Positions 40,677 to 50,849 are shown, numbered from the stretch's first letter. The stretch is DNA of 64,000 nt from Haemophilus parainfluenzae (GCF_003252725.1 NZ_QEPO01000002.1:248001-312000); one strand, 5' to 3'. Translations and numbers: made by a program. The notes: a model not told the origin generated them from the sequence alone.

Positions 40677-41423
40677 TTATTCAATTGCATATTCAATGGT
40701 CACGACTAAGCGCGCTTTTTTCTCAATAGTGCTAGTGTCGTAGCTACCAGTGTAATCGCTAGAGTCATCGGCATCAGGATTTGGCGCTTGAATGTAGAAT
40801 GGCCCTTGTGAAGCGGATTTTAATACGCCAACTTTTACATTACTGGTTTTCGCAAACTCTTCAGCACGAACATGTGCATCTTGTGTGGCTTTTGAAATTA
40901 ATTCACGTTTAATTTGTTCAAGATTTTCTAAGTAATAGTTTGGATCACCAAAACTAATGTCTTGGTTGTTGGCAACTAATTGGTGAATATTGGTGAGTGC
41001 TTTTTGTAACTTAGTCAGTTCTTTGGTTGAAATTCTGATTGCTCTTGATGCATCAAAGCCATTGTCTCTACTTTTGGTTTCACCTTTTTCATTTTCATAA
41101 TAGTCAGTATGAGTAGAAACATCTAATTCTGTGATTTCTCGATTTTCATCAGCGAAACCTTGTGCTTTAAGGAAACGAACGGCTTCATTCAAGTTTTTTT
41201 GATTCGCTGCCATTGCATCATTATATGTTGGACCCCAACCGCTTACACGAATAACCCATGTTCCTTGTGTTGAGGTGTAATGGCTTTCTGCCAAGCCCTT
41301 AACTGAAATAGAGCCGGTCTGGCGTAAATTTTTAAATTGATTACCTAAGATAAACGCTGATGCCATCAATCCAACTGCGAGAATGATGCCAAAAATAGCG
41401 AGATAAGATTTTTTGCTGTTCAT
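40677..41423 (-). CDS. SIMPL-domain (DUF541) periplasmic or membrane-anchored protein
   Basis: 248 residues from ATG 41423 (a further in-frame ATG at 41459 would add 12). N-terminal hydrophobic helix (LAIFGIILAVGLMASAFILG) anchors or exports it; the rest matches the SIMPL/DUF541 pattern (SISVKGLAE, DVSTHTDYYE, YYLENLEQIKRELISKATQDAHVRAEEFA, ARLVVTIEY). Family members are linked to oxidative-stress protection in E. coli (YggE), but the function is not defined. Confidence 0.8.
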   Translation of the reverse strand: MNSKKSYLAIFGIILAVGLMASAFILGNQFKNLRQTGSISVKGLAESHYTSTQGTWVIRVSGWGPTYNDAMAANQKNLNEAVRFLKAQGFADENREITELDVSTHTDYYENEKGETKSRDNGFDASRAIRISTKELTKLQKALTNIHQLVANNQDISFGDPNYYLENLEQIKRELISKATQDAHVRAEEFAKTSNVKVGVLKSASQGPFYIQAPNPDADDSSDYTGSYDTSTIEKKARLVVTIEYAIE

Positions 41424-41665
41424 ATAATGTCCATGATGTGGAGTAAATAGAATGCTCATTATAATGTAATTCAGCTTGTTGAGTAAGTTAATTTATTCAC
41501 TATAACGCATATAAAAAATAACTTTAAAAGTTGACCGCACTTTTACCTTCCTAAATTTAAAAATTAAAACAAATTCTTGATTTACCATTGACTTTTTGAC
41601 CTATAGCCCTTACTTTACGGATTGATGTTTCATCAACTTTATTCTTTGTAAAATAAGGAGCTTTT

Positions 41666-42328
41666 ATGCAATCTCGCATTGTTGTTAATTCACAGGAAGA
41701 ATCACTACTTAGCACACATAAAGTGCTACGTAACACCTATTTCTTATTGGGATTAACGATGGCATTTTCGGCAGTTGTTGCTTATATCTCTATGAGCTTA
41801 AACTTGCCTTATCCAAATCTTATCGTGTTACTTGTAGGTTTTTACGGTTTACTTTTTGTCACAAACCGTTTAGCAAATAGTGCGTGGGGAATCTTAGCTG
41901 CATTTGCGTTCACTGGATTTATGGGCTATACCATTGGGCCAATTTTAAACATGTATGTGGCGAGAGGAATGGAAGATTTGATTATGCTTGCTTTCGCAGG
42001 TACAGCAATCGTCTTTTTTGCTTGTTCAGCTTATGTGCTTACAACGAAGAAAGATATGTCTTTCCTTTCTACCGCGATTTTCTCATTATTTATCGTGTTA
42101 TTGTTAGGAATCGTGGCAAGTTTCTTCTTCCAAATTCCAGCATTAGCGGTAGGGATCAGCGCATTGTTTGTGGTGTTCTCAACAATGACAATCCTTTATG
42201 AAACTAGCAATATTATTCACGGTGGCGAAACAAACTATATTCGTGCAACAGTGAGTATTTATGTATCAATTTACAACTTATTCATTAGCTTATTAAGATT
42301 ACTTTCTATCTTCTCAAGCGATGACTAG
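41666..42328 (+). CDS. Bax inhibitor-1/YccA family inner membrane protein
   Basis: 220 residues with seven predicted transmembrane helices and the BI-1 family features GFMGYTIGP and the C-terminal DTSxIIHGG-like [28 protein letters not shown]. YccA-type proteins modulate FtsH at the membrane; others act as Ca2+ leak channels. Good AAGGAG ribosome binding site. Monocistronic with its own terminator. Confidence 0.9.
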   Translation: MQSRIVVNSQEESLLSTHKVLRNTYFLLGLTMAFSAVVAYISMSLNLPYPNLIVLLVGFYGLLFVTNRLANSAWGILAAFAFTGFMGYTIGPILNMYVARGMEDLIMLAFAGTAIVFFACSAYVLTTKKDMSFLSTAIFSLFIVLLLGIVASFFFQIPALAVGISALFVVFSTMTILYETSNIIHGGETNYIRATVSIYVSIYNLFISLLRLLSIFSSDD

Positions 42329-42346
42329 TCAGTGTTAAATTTAAAG

Positions 42347-42371
42347 ACGCTCCTTATTTGGAGCGTTTTTT
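42347..42371 (+). terminator. Terminator after the YccA-like gene
   Basis: ACGCTCC pairs with GGAGCGT around a TTATTT loop, then a run of T. Confidence 0.9.
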
Positions 42372-42452
42372 GTTTTGAACTAATTTTCTTAAGATAAGTC
42401 TTAGCATACAGGTTCGCTTGTCGAGCCTATTAATAACAAAACAGGAGTTTTT

Positions 42453-43088
42453 ATGAAATCTTTAAAATCACTTTTAACATTAACATCACTTGCATTAGCC
42501 GTATCTGGTTCTGTATTGGCAACGAATACATCTGTATTACCAACAAAAGAATCAGTCGTAACTAATTCAAAATCAATGGTTGAAAGTACAAAAGCTGACG
42601 TGAAAAATGCGGCAAATGATAAGCTTAAATCAATGACTGATAGTGCGAGTTCAACAAAATCAAATGCATTAGATAAAGTAACTGAAGCTAAAGAAAAAGC
42701 AACATCTGCGAAAGATGCAATGAAAGATAAAGCAACATCTGCGAAAGATGCAATGAAAGATAAAGCAACATCTGCGAAAGATGCAATGAAAGATAAAGCA
42801 ACTTCTGCAAAAGATGCAGTAAAAGAGAAGGCATCTGCTTTAAAAGAAAAAGCGACTTCAACAAAAGAGCCAGCTAAAGAGAAAGTGGCTTCTTCTGCTA
42901 AAGTAAATATCAATAAAGCAGATGCAGAAACATTACAAAAACTTTCTGGCATCGGTGAGAAAAAAGCACAAGCGATTATTGATTACCGTAACAAAGTGGG
43001 CAAAATCAAAAGTGCTGCCGAGCTTTCAAATATTGATGGTATCGGTGAAGCTACAATTGAAAAAATCACCCCATTCTTAAGTTTCTAA
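42453..43088 (+). CDS. comEA: ComEA-like helix-hairpin-helix DNA-uptake protein with tandem repeats
   Basis: 211 residues: signal peptide (to about ALA near residue 23), a lysine/alanine-rich low-complexity segment, and a C-terminal (HhH)2 domain from about residue 149 (VNINKADAETLQKLSGIGEKK... and LSNIDGIGEATIEKI), as in ComEA/ComE1, which binds double-stranded DNA in the periplasm during transformation. H. influenzae ComE1 is about half this length; the difference is the middle segment, which holds three exact and one variant copy of ATSAKDAMKDK (residues 83-126). No CRP-S competence site is evident upstream. Confidence 0.85.
   Translation: MKSLKSLLTLTSLALAVSGSVLATNTSVLPTKESVVTNSKSMVESTKADVKNAANDKLKSMTDSASSTKSNALDKVTEAKEKATSAKDAMKDKATSAKDAMKDKATSAKDAMKDKATSAKDAVKEKASALKEKATSTKEPAKEKVASSAKVNINKADAETLQKLSGIGEKKAQAIIDYRNKVGKIKSAAELSNIDGIGEATIEKITPFLSF
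42699..42830 (+). repeat. 33-bp in-frame tandem repeat in the comEA-like gene
   Basis: Three identical 33-base units (42699-42731, 42732-42764, 42765-42797) and a fourth diverged unit (42798-42830). Each encodes ATSAKDAMKDK, an alternating Ala/Lys/Asp motif likely to form an amphipathic helix. Copy number can change without a frameshift. Confidence 0.97.
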
Positions 43089-43107
43089 GAAAACTCAGAT
43101 AAAACAG

Positions 43108-43133
43108 ACCGCACTTTATGTGCGGTTTTTTTA
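43108..43133 (+). terminator. Terminator after the comEA-like gene
   Basis: ACCGCAC pairs with GTGCGGT around TTTAT, followed by seven T; one arm is an uptake signal. Confidence 0.9.
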
Positions 43134-43203
43134 TTGAAGTAGATCACAAAATTGTAACAAAGTGTGATTTGAGGATTATTTCTTTTTTTATCCTATGTAT
43201 AAT
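43133..43203 (+). promoter_or_regulatory. Candidate CRP site and -10 element for sucA
   Basis: ATTGA-N6-TCACA at 43133-43148 matches 8 of 10 core CRP bases (right half perfect). A consensus TATAAT lies at 43198-43203, so the site would be centred near -70 from the predicted start. The -35 is poor, as expected for an activated promoter. Confidence 0.45.
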
Positions 43204-43237
43204 GGGCAGACAACATCATGTAATACAAGGGGTAGAT

Positions 43238-46045
43238 ATGCAGCATTACAATGCCTTTGATGAATGGTTGGCTTCAACCGCTTTAGGTGGTTCTAATCAA
43301 TCGTATATTGAGGAATTATACGAACGTTATTTAGAAGACCCATCTTCAGTCGATGAAAGCTGGCGTGCCACATTTGATGCATTGCCGAAAACAACCGCAG
43401 TAGAGCAACCACATTCACCAGTCCGTGATTATTTCCGTCGCTTAGCGAGAGAAAATACAACAGAAGCTGTGACGGTTATCGATCCAGAAGCCAGTGCCAA
43501 ATTAGTTAAAGTCCTCCAATTTATCAATGCGTATCGCTTCCGCGGTCATTTAGAAGCGAAACTTGACCCAATCAATTATTATCGCTGGAAAGTATCCACC
43601 GTACCTGAATTGGATTACCGTTATCACGGTTTTACCGAACAAGATCTCAATGAAACCTTCAATATTAATCATTACGTCTATCATCGCGATAACATCAAAT
43701 TAGGTGATTTAGCTGAAATGCTGAAAGAGACCTATTGTGGCTCAATTGGTCTTGAGTTTATGCATGTTCAGGATATGGAGCAAAAAAGTTGGCTACAAAG
43801 TAAATTAGAAAGCCAATTAAATAAACCGCTCTTTACCAAAGAAGAAAAAATTAACTTATTAAGTGAGTTGACCGCTGCAGATGGCTTAGAGCGTTATCTC
43901 GGTGCAAAATTCCCAGGGGCAAAACGTTTCTCTTTAGAGGGAAGTGATGCCTTTATTCCATTGATGAAAGAAATTATTCGTCATGCAAGCAAACAAGGTG
44001 TACAAGATGTCATGTTTGGTATGGCACACCGTGGCCGTTTAAATATGTTAGTGAATGTGCTCGGTAAGAAACCCGAAGATCTTTTCGATGAGTTTGCGGG
44101 TAAACATTCAGGCGAGCGTACAGGTGATGTGAAATACCACCAAGGTTTCTCTTCTGACTTTGCAGTCGATGATCGTCGCGTGCATTTAACCCTTGCATTT
44201 AACCCGTCGCACTTAGAAATTGTCAGCCCAGTAGTGATTGGTGCGGTACGTTCTCGTCAAACCAAAAAGAATGATACAGAACGTAATCAAGTATTAGCGG
44301 TTACTGTTCATGGGGATTCAGCGGTAGCGGGACAAGGTGTGGTACAAGAAACCTTGAATATGTCTAATGCACGTGGTTATACCGTTGGTGGAACAATCCG
44401 TATTGTGATTAATAACCAAATTGGTTTTACCACCTCTAACCCAAATGACACCCGTTCAACAGAATATTGTACTGATATCGCGAAAATGATTCAGGCACCG
44501 ATTATTCATGTGAATGGTGATGATCCTGAAGCGGTTGCTTTTGCGGCGAGAATGGCGGTGGAATATCGTAATTTATTCAAACGCGATATTTTCATTGATC
44601 TGATTTCTTATCGTCGTCACGGTCATAATGAGGCTGATGAACCATTAGCCACTCAACCAATGATGTATAGCATCATTAAAAAACATCCAACTCCACGTAA
44701 AGTCTATGCTGATCGTTTAATTGCTGAAGGGGTAATCACCGAAGAAGAAGCCATCGAGATGATGAATCTTTATCGTGATGCCTTAGATAACGGTGATCGC
44801 GTAGTAAAAGAATGGCGAGAAATGGATATCGCCCAAATGGACTGGTTGCAATATCTCAACTATGACTGGACATCCCCTTACGAAAGTAAATTCCCACAAG
44901 AACGTTTCCAAACTTTAGCGGAGCGTGTCAGTGAATATCCAGAAACCTTGCGTGCACATCCTCGTGTAGAAAAAATCTATGCAGATCGCCGTGAAATGGC
45001 AAAAGGCGAGAAATTGCTAGATTGGGGTATGGCAGAGACTATGGCATACGCAACCTTATTAGATGAAGGCGCTAATGTTCGTTTATCGGGTGAAGATGCG
45101 GGACGTGGTACGTTCTTCCATCGCCATGCAGTTGTGCATAACCAAAATGACGGTACAGGCTATGTGCCATTAACACATTTACACGCCAACCAAGGACGTT
45201 TTGAGGTGTGGGATTCTGTATTATCCGAAGAAGCCGTATTGGCTTTTGAATATGGTTATGCGACGACTGATCCAAAAACATTAACCATTTGGGAAGCACA
45301 GTTTGGTGACTTCGCAAACGGCGCACAAATCGTGATTGACCAATTTATTAGTTCTGGCGAACAAAAATGGGGCAGAATGTGTGGCTTGGTGATGTTATTA
45401 CCACACGGTTATGAAGGCCAAGGTCCAGAGCACTCATCCGCTCGTTTAGAACGTTATTTACAACTTTGTGCAGAACAGAATATGCAAGTGTGTATCCCAT
45501 CTACACCAGCACAGGTTTACCACATGTTACGTCGTCAATCGATCCGTAAAATGCGTCGTCCATTAATTGGTATTTCACCAAAATCTTTATTACGTCATCC
45601 ACTTGCCGTGTCAAGTTTAGATGAATTAGTAAATGGCACATTCCAAACAGTCATTGGTGAAATTGATAACATCGATCCGAAACAAGTTAAACGAGTCGTC
45701 CTATGTTCAGGTAAAGTGTATTACGATCTCTTGGAACAACGTCGTGCGAATAACCAAACAGATGTGGCGATTATTCGTATTGAACAGCTTTATCCGTATC
45801 CACATGAAGATGTGAAGAAAGCGTTAGAGCCTTATGCGCATGTGACGGATTATGTATGGTGTCAAGAAGAGCCATTAAACCAAGGCGCTTGGTATTGTAG
45901 TAAGCATAACTTTGACAGCTCGCTTCCAGAGCATGTGAAGTTAAAATATGCAGGCCGTCCAGCATCTGCTTCACCAGCGGTAGGTTATATGTCTTTACAC
46001 ACCAAACAGCAAAAACAATTGGTAGAAGACGCGCTGACACTGTAA
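43238..46045 (+). CDS. sucA: 2-oxoglutarate dehydrogenase E1 component
   Basis: Thiamine-diphosphate-dependent decarboxylase of the oxoglutarate dehydrogenase complex. 935 residues from ATG 43238 (after AAGGGG; the frame is open upstream but that part is not conserved), close to 933 in E. coli. Recognisable segments: N-terminal NSYIEELYERYLEDPSSVD-like start, GMAHRGRLNMLVNV, HGDSAVAGQGVVQET, YRRHGHNEADEP, SGEDAGRGTFFHRHA and GYEGQGPEHSSARLER. Followed 57 bases later by sucB. Confidence 0.97.
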   Translation: MQHYNAFDEWLASTALGGSNQSYIEELYERYLEDPSSVDESWRATFDALPKTTAVEQPHSPVRDYFRRLARENTTEAVTVIDPEASAKLVKVLQFINAYRFRGHLEAKLDPINYYRWKVSTVPELDYRYHGFTEQDLNETFNINHYVYHRDNIKLGDLAEMLKETYCGSIGLEFMHVQDMEQKSWLQSKLESQLNKPLFTKEEKINLLSELTAADGLERYLGAKFPGAKRFSLEGSDAFIPLMKEIIRHASKQGVQDVMFGMAHRGRLNMLVNVLGKKPEDLFDEFAGKHSGERTGDVKYHQGFSSDFAVDDRRVHLTLAFNPSHLEIVSPVVIGAVRSRQTKKNDTERNQVLAVTVHGDSAVAGQGVVQETLNMSNARGYTVGGTIRIVINNQIGFTTSNPNDTRSTEYCTDIAKMIQAPIIHVNGDDPEAVAFAARMAVEYRNLFKRDIFIDLISYRRHGHNEADEPLATQPMMYSIIKKHPTPRKVYADRLIAEGVITEEEAIEMMNLYRDALDNGDRVVKEWREMDIAQMDWLQYLNYDWTSPYESKFPQERFQTLAERVSEYPETLRAHPRVEKIYADRREMAKGEKLLDWGMAETMAYATLLDEGANVRLSGEDAGRGTFFHRHAVVHNQNDGTGYVPLTHLHANQGRFEVWDSVLSEEAVLAFEYGYATTDPKTLTIWEAQFGDFANGAQIVIDQFISSGEQKWGRMCGLVMLLPHGYEGQGPEHSSARLERYLQLCAEQNMQVCIPSTPAQVYHMLRRQSIRKMRRPLIGISPKSLLRHPLAVSSLDELVNGTFQTVIGEIDNIDPKQVKRVVLCSGKVYYDLLEQRRANNQTDVAIIRIEQLYPYPHEDVKKALEPYAHVTDYVWCQEEPLNQGAWYCSKHNFDSSLPEHVKLKYAGRPASASPAVGYMSLHTKQQKQLVEDALTL

Positions 46046-46102
46046 AAGTGCGGTCGAAATTTCAGTAATTTTTAAAGAAAGAATAATTTAAAGGAAAATA
46101 AA

Positions 46103-47329
46103 ATGACAATCGAAATTCTTGTTCCAGATTTACCGGAATCCGTTGCGGATGCAACTGTTGCAACATGGCATAAAAAAGTTGGTGAGACAGTAAAACGTGA
46201 CGAAGTATTAGTAGAAATTGAAACAGATAAAGTGGTACTTGAAGTGCCGGCATTAAGCGATGGTGTGGTGGTTGAAATTCTTCAAGAAGAAGGTGCAACC
46301 GTAGTAAGTAAACAGCTCTTAGGTAAGCTTTCAACTCAACAAGCGGGCGATATTTCAACTGAAACAGTGAAAGACAATGAGCCAACACCAGCCGATCGTC
46401 AAAGAGCAGCCATTGAAAATAGCCATAATAATTCATCAGATCAAGGTCCAGCTATTCGTCGTTTATTAGCTGAACATGATTTAGATGCTGAGAAAATTCA
46501 AGGTTCTGGTGTGGGTGGTCGTATTACCCGTGAAGATATTGCGCGTGAAGTAGCAAAACGTGATGCTCAAAAAGCAAAACAAGATGTAGCGACAGAGCAG
46601 AATACCATTAGCACCGTGGCATATAGCTCTCGTTCAGAAAAACGCGTACCAATGACCCGTTTACGTAAACGTATTGCGGAACGTTTATTGGAAGCGAAAA
46701 ATACCACCGCAATGCTCACTACATTCAATGAAGTGGATATGCAGCCGATTATGAAATTACGTAAAACATACGGCGAGAAATTTGAGAAACAGCATGGTGT
46801 ACGTTTAGGCTTTATGTCTTTCTACATCAAGGCTGTAGTTGAAGCGTTAAAACGTTATCCAGAAGTGAATGCCTCAATTGACGGTGATGATATTGTGTAT
46901 CACAACTATTTTGATATTAGCATTGCCGTTTCAACCCCGCGTGGTTTGGTAACACCTGTATTACGCAACTGCGATAAACTCAGCATGGCGGATATTGAGA
47001 AACAAATTAAGGCACTAGCAGAAAAAGGCCGTGATGGTAAATTAACCGTTGAAGATTTAACAGGCGGTAACTTCACCATTACTAATGGCGGTGTATTTGG
47101 TTCTTTAATGTCCACACCAATTATCAATCCTCCGCAAAGTGCGATTTTAGGCATGCACGCCATCAAAGAGCGTCCGGTTGCGGTAGATGGTCAAGTGGTG
47201 ATTCGTCCGATGATGTATTTGGCATTATCTTACGACCACCGCTTAATTGATGGTCGTGAATCAGTTGGTTTCTTAGTGGCGATTAAAGACTTATTAGAAG
47301 ATCCAACTCGTTTATTATTAGAAATTTAA
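46103..47329 (+). CDS. sucB: Dihydrolipoamide succinyltransferase (E2 of oxoglutarate dehydrogenase)
   Basis: 408 residues in three parts: lipoyl domain with Lys43 in [12 protein letters not shown], a peripheral-subunit-binding domain ([22 protein letters not shown]...GRITREDI, about residues 112-150), and the catalytic domain ending with the active-site His/Asp in [17 protein letters not shown] ribosome binding site. Operon with sucA. E3 (lpdA) is not in the window. Confidence 0.97.
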   Translation: MTIEILVPDLPESVADATVATWHKKVGETVKRDEVLVEIETDKVVLEVPALSDGVVVEILQEEGATVVSKQLLGKLSTQQAGDISTETVKDNEPTPADRQRAAIENSHNNSSDQGPAIRRLLAEHDLDAEKIQGSGVGGRITREDIAREVAKRDAQKAKQDVATEQNTISTVAYSSRSEKRVPMTRLRKRIAERLLEAKNTTAMLTTFNEVDMQPIMKLRKTYGEKFEKQHGVRLGFMSFYIKAVVEALKRYPEVNASIDGDDIVYHNYFDISIAVSTPRGLVTPVLRNCDKLSMADIEKQIKALAEKGRDGKLTVEDLTGGNFTITNGGVFGSLMSTPIINPPQSAILGMHAIKERPVAVDGQVVIRPMMYLALSYDHRLIDGRESVGFLVAIKDLLEDPTRLLLEI

Positions 47330-47335
47330 GCACAC

Positions 47336-47370
47336 AGGCTTTTCTCTTTTGAGGGGAAAAGCCTTTTTTA
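47336..47370 (+). terminator. Terminator after sucB
   Basis: AGGCTTTTC pairs with GAAAAGCCT and runs into TTTTTT. Confidence 0.9.
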
Positions 47371-47383
47371 CATTGATGTAAAT

Positions 47384-47410
47384 AAAAGGGCGGGAACAAT
47401 GCCCGCCTTT
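47384..47410 (-). terminator. Terminator after cytX
   Basis: GGCGGG (47389-47394) pairs with CCCGCC (47402-47407); on the minus strand it ends in CCTTTTATT, past the cytX stop. Confidence 0.7.
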
Positions 47411-47430
47411 CTATAGTTAAAATCCGATCT

Positions 47431-48609
47431 TTATTTAGCTATTTTGCGTACTAAGATTGCTAAGATAAAGGTAATGATGATAACAGGGAAAGTCAGACCT
47501 AAATCGGTTTCCCAACCTTTTGCCATAAGGAAACGATAGAGTACGAAGCCGACAAACCAAACGCCGAGTCCAACACTATCAACTGATTTTTTAACATCAT
47601 GCTGTTTGAGCACAAAGAAATCAGCGATAAGCACAGCGATCATTGGCGCGAATACTGAACCAATAAAGAACAAGAAATGTTCGTATTCTGTCACTGGTAA
47701 GGTTGAGGCTAATATAATGCCCACAATCACGGTAAGTACGGAGATTGGCGTGACTTTTAATTGAGGGAAAATATTGTTTAAACTCATGCCGGTGGAATAG
47801 GCGGGAAGTGCAGTGTTAATCATGGTAGAGGCGATAACAATTAATACACCAATAACACTTACACCAGCAAGAGAAAGAATTTGTGAGATTTCAGATTTAC
47901 CGGTCACTAATGCTGCACCTAAGCCGAGAGCATACATCCAGCAGCTGGTCGCGGTATAAGTTAGCGTTGAAAGTGCGGTCGTTTTAAATGGTGTTTCGCT
48001 GTTCTTCGTGTGGTCAGATACTACTGGTAACCAAGAAAGTGGCATGACGGCAGCAATTTCTACAGCAGTACCAAATTTAATATTTTGTGCAGCGTCCATG
48101 GCAATAAATGGCTTATTGGCTACTTGAATACTTAGCCACAGCATCAGTAAAAACATGGTGACAAGTGAGAGGCTTTTGAAGATACCTAATTTAGTGAAGC
48201 CGAGTAGTAGCCAAAGTATGATGAGTATGCCTAAGCCAAGTGTAAGGAATGGAAAGATGGAAGCATCAGCTGTTTGATTTAAGATAGAAATGACTTCAGC
48301 CCCCATATAAATCATGATAGCAGTCCATCCCATCAGTTGCATGGCATTGAGTAAAGAGAAAAGGGCAGAACCTTTTTCACCAAATGATATTTGTACCGTT
48401 TGCATGGCACTTTTTTGGGTTTTTGCACCGATGTAACCTGCACAGAAAAACATCGAACCACCAATAAAGTGCCCAACGACGATGGCAATTAAACCTTGTT
48501 GCCACCCTAGAGGAGCAAACCAAGTACCAGTGAGAATTTCTGCCATTGAAATAGCAGCAGTAAACCAAATGAGCGCAATCGCAAGATTGCTTGATTTTTT
48601 TGTTTGCAT
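47431..48609 (-). CDS. cytX: NCS1-family permease, probable hydroxymethylpyrimidine transporter CytX
   Basis: 392 residues with 12 predicted transmembrane helices. The N-terminal half (ALIWFTAAISMAEILTGT, GWQQGLIAIVVGHFIGG, GYIGAKTQKSAMQTV) matches the CytX subgroup of cytosine-permease-like transporters, which usually carry the thiamine precursor HMP. No thiamine genes adjoin it and I could not find a TPP riboswitch in the 140-base leader; cytosine or another nucleobase remains possible. It lies in opposite orientation between sucAB and sucCD. Confidence 0.8.
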   Translation of the reverse strand: MQTKKSSNLAIALIWFTAAISMAEILTGTWFAPLGWQQGLIAIVVGHFIGGSMFFCAGYIGAKTQKSAMQTVQISFGEKGSALFSLLNAMQLMGWTAIMIYMGAEVISILNQTADASIFPFLTLGLGILIILWLLLGFTKLGIFKSLSLVTMFLLMLWLSIQVANKPFIAMDAAQNIKFGTAVEIAAVMPLSWLPVVSDHTKNSETPFKTTALSTLTYTATSCWMYALGLGAALVTGKSEISQILSLAGVSVIGVLIVIASTMINTALPAYSTGMSLNNIFPQLKVTPISVLTVIVGIILASTLPVTEYEHFLFFIGSVFAPMIAVLIADFFVLKQHDVKKSVDSVGLGVWFVGFVLYRFLMAKGWETDLGLTFPVIIITFILAILVRKIAK

Positions 48610-48753
48610 GTTGTTATCCTTAACATGGATTGTGGTTATTCTGGCTCAGTATATAACTCAATATGTAAAGAGCAAGCCCAGAATTTAAAATAAAACAAAG
48701 TGCGGTCAAATTTTTGTTTGTTTCGCTAAACAACATCAAAATAGGAAGGAAAT

Positions 48754-49920
48754 ATGAATTTACATGAGTACCAAGCCAAGCAGCTTTTTAAGCAATATGA
48801 TCTGCCTGTGAGTGAAGGTGTCGTATGTCAAACAGCAGACGAAGCTGAAATGGCGCTCTTTCAGCTGAATGGCGATGTTTGGATAGCGAAATGTCAAGTT
48901 CACGCAGGTGGACGTGGAAAAGCTGGTGGTGTGAAACTTGTACATAATACCGAAGAAGCGCGTGCTTTTGCGGATAAATGGCTTGGACAGCATTTAGTGA
49001 CCTTCCAAACCGATAAAAAAGGCCAACCCGTTAATAGCATTTATATTGAAGAAACCTGCCAGATTGATAAAGAACTCTACTTAGGCGCAGTGATTGATCG
49101 TGCTTCACAGAAAGTCGTTTTTATGGCGTCTTCAGCTGGTGGCATGAATATTGAAGATGTGGCAAGAGAAACGCCTGAGCTAATCCATAAAGTCGCCATT
49201 GATCCTTTGGTTGGTGGTATGCCATATCAAGGTCGTGAATTAGCCTTTAAACTAGGTTTAAGTGGCGAGCAAAATAAGCAATTTGCTGCTATTTTTGTGA
49301 AATTATCGCAGCTTTTTATCGAAAAAGATTTTTCTTTAGTTGAAGTGAATCCACTCGTGGTGACGAAAGAAGGTCACTTAATTTGTCTCGATGCGAAAGT
49401 AGGCATTGATGATAACTCACTTTATCGTCATCCTGATTTGCTAGCCTTACGCGATTTAAGCCAAAGTGATTCTCGTGAAGCAGAAGCTGAAAAATATCAG
49501 CTCAACTATGTTGCCTTAGAAGGTGATATCGGCTGTATGGTTAATGGCGCAGGACTAGCCATGGGAACCATGGATATCGTGAAATTATATGGCGGTAATC
49601 CAGCAAACTTCCTTGATGTTGGTGGTGGTGCAACGAAAGAGCGTGTAGCTGAAGCCTTTAAAATTATTCTCACTGATAAAAATGTGAAATCTGTCTTAGT
49701 GAATATTTTTGGTGGAATCGTACGCTGCGATCTTATTGCTGAAGGGGTCGTTGCGGCGATTCAAGAAATCGGTGTAAAAGTGCCTGTTGTGGTTCGGTTA
49801 GAAGGAACCAATGCTCCGCAAGGCAGAGCAATTTTAGCAGAAAGTGGTGTAAATTTAATTGCAGCGCATACTTTACAGGAAGCTGCACAAGCGGCAGTGA
49901 AAGCAGCAAAAGGAGAATAA
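48754..49920 (+). CDS. sucC: Succinyl-CoA synthetase subunit beta
   Basis: Converts succinyl-CoA to succinate with ATP synthesis. 388 residues, ATP-grasp domain ([26 protein letters not shown]) and the C-terminal ligase part with [12 protein letters not shown] and [10 protein letters not shown], as in E. coli. AGGAAGGAAA ribosome binding site. sucD begins 2 bases after the stop. Confidence 0.98.
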   Translation: MNLHEYQAKQLFKQYDLPVSEGVVCQTADEAEMALFQLNGDVWIAKCQVHAGGRGKAGGVKLVHNTEEARAFADKWLGQHLVTFQTDKKGQPVNSIYIEETCQIDKELYLGAVIDRASQKVVFMASSAGGMNIEDVARETPELIHKVAIDPLVGGMPYQGRELAFKLGLSGEQNKQFAAIFVKLSQLFIEKDFSLVEVNPLVVTKEGHLICLDAKVGIDDNSLYRHPDLLALRDLSQSDSREAEAEKYQLNYVALEGDIGCMVNGAGLAMGTMDIVKLYGGNPANFLDVGGGATKERVAEAFKIILTDKNVKSVLVNIFGGIVRCDLIAEGVVAAIQEIGVKVPVVVRLEGTNAPQGRAILAESGVNLIAAHTLQEAAQAAVKAAKGE

Positions 49921-49922
49921 TC

Positions 49923-50792
49923 ATGGCGATTTTAATTAATAAAGAGACAAAAGTAATTTGCCAAGGTTTCACCGGTGCGCAAGGGACATTTCACTGCGAG
50001 CAAGCATTGGCTTATGGCACAAAGTTAGTCGGTGGGATTTCACCGAATAAAGGCGGAACAACGCACTTAGGTTTGCCGGTATTTGATACGGTACGCGAAG
50101 CGGTGCAAGCCACTGGCGCTACAGCAACCATGATTTATGTGCCTGCGCCATTTTGTAAAGATGCGATTTTTGAAGCCATTGATGCAGGTATTCAGTTGGT
50201 AGTCTGTATTACAGAAGGCATCCCAACATTAGACATGTTGTTGGTAAAACAAAAATTAAATGAAACAGGTGTCGTGATGATCGGGCCGAATTGCCCAGGC
50301 GTGATTACACCAGATGAATGCAAGATTGGGATTATGCCGGGCAATATCCATAAAAAAGGCAGAGTAGGGATTGTTTCTCGTTCAGGTACTTTAACCTATG
50401 AGGCGGTACAACAGACAACAGATGAAGGTTTTGGTCAATCTACTTGCGTAGGGATCGGTGGCGATCCTATTCCAGGATCCAACTTCATTGATATTCTAAA
50501 ACGTTTCCAAGAAGATTCTGAAACTGAAGCTATCGTGATGATTGGTGAAATCGGTGGCTCAGCAGAAGAAGAAGCGGCAGCGTTTATTAAATCTCATGTG
50601 ACAAAACCTGTGGTGGCTTATATCGCAGGCGTGACGGCGCCAAAAGGTAAGCGTATGGGACATGCAGGAGCGATTATCAGCGGTGGAAAAGGAACGGCAG
50701 AAGATAAAATTGCTGCACTTGAAGCGGCTGGCGTGAAAACAGTGAGAAGTCTTGCTGAAATCGGTTCAGCTCTCCGTGAATTGTTGAAATAA
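49923..50792 (+). CDS. sucD: Succinyl-CoA synthetase subunit alpha
   Basis: 289 residues, same as E. coli. CoA-binding Rossmann N-terminus ([14 protein letters not shown]), [29 protein letters not shown] and the phosphohistidine in [17 protein letters not shown]. Coupled to sucC; a USS-dyad terminator follows. Confidence 0.98.
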   Translation: MAILINKETKVICQGFTGAQGTFHCEQALAYGTKLVGGISPNKGGTTHLGLPVFDTVREAVQATGATATMIYVPAPFCKDAIFEAIDAGIQLVVCITEGIPTLDMLLVKQKLNETGVVMIGPNCPGVITPDECKIGIMPGNIHKKGRVGIVSRSGTLTYEAVQQTTDEGFGQSTCVGIGGDPIPGSNFIDILKRFQEDSETEAIVMIGEIGGSAEEEAAAFIKSHVTKPVVAYIAGVTAPKGKRMGHAGAIISGGKGTAEDKIAALEAAGVKTVRSLAEIGSALRELLK

Positions 50793-50804
50793 ACTACTTA
50801 AAAA

Positions 50805-50849
50805 ATTGACCGCACTTTGGATTAGTTTTCAAAGTGCGGTCGTTTTTTA
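50805..50849 (+). terminator. USS-dyad terminator after sucD
   Basis: GACCGCACTTT pairs with AAAGTGCGGTC around a 12-base loop and runs into GTTTTTTAT. Confidence 0.85.

Noticed and set aside
42699..42830. CRISPR array
   Set aside because: Units are contiguous with no spacers and encode a protein repeat.
42401..42952. Long minus-strand frame opposite the comEA-like gene, rich in ADVALSFIASF repeats
   Set aside because: It is the antisense shadow of the 33-bp repeats; the plus-strand frame has a signal peptide, HhH domain, ribosome binding site and terminator.
48610..48753. TPP riboswitch for cytX
   Set aside because: Expected conserved blocks are missing by eye; only a simple hairpin is visible.
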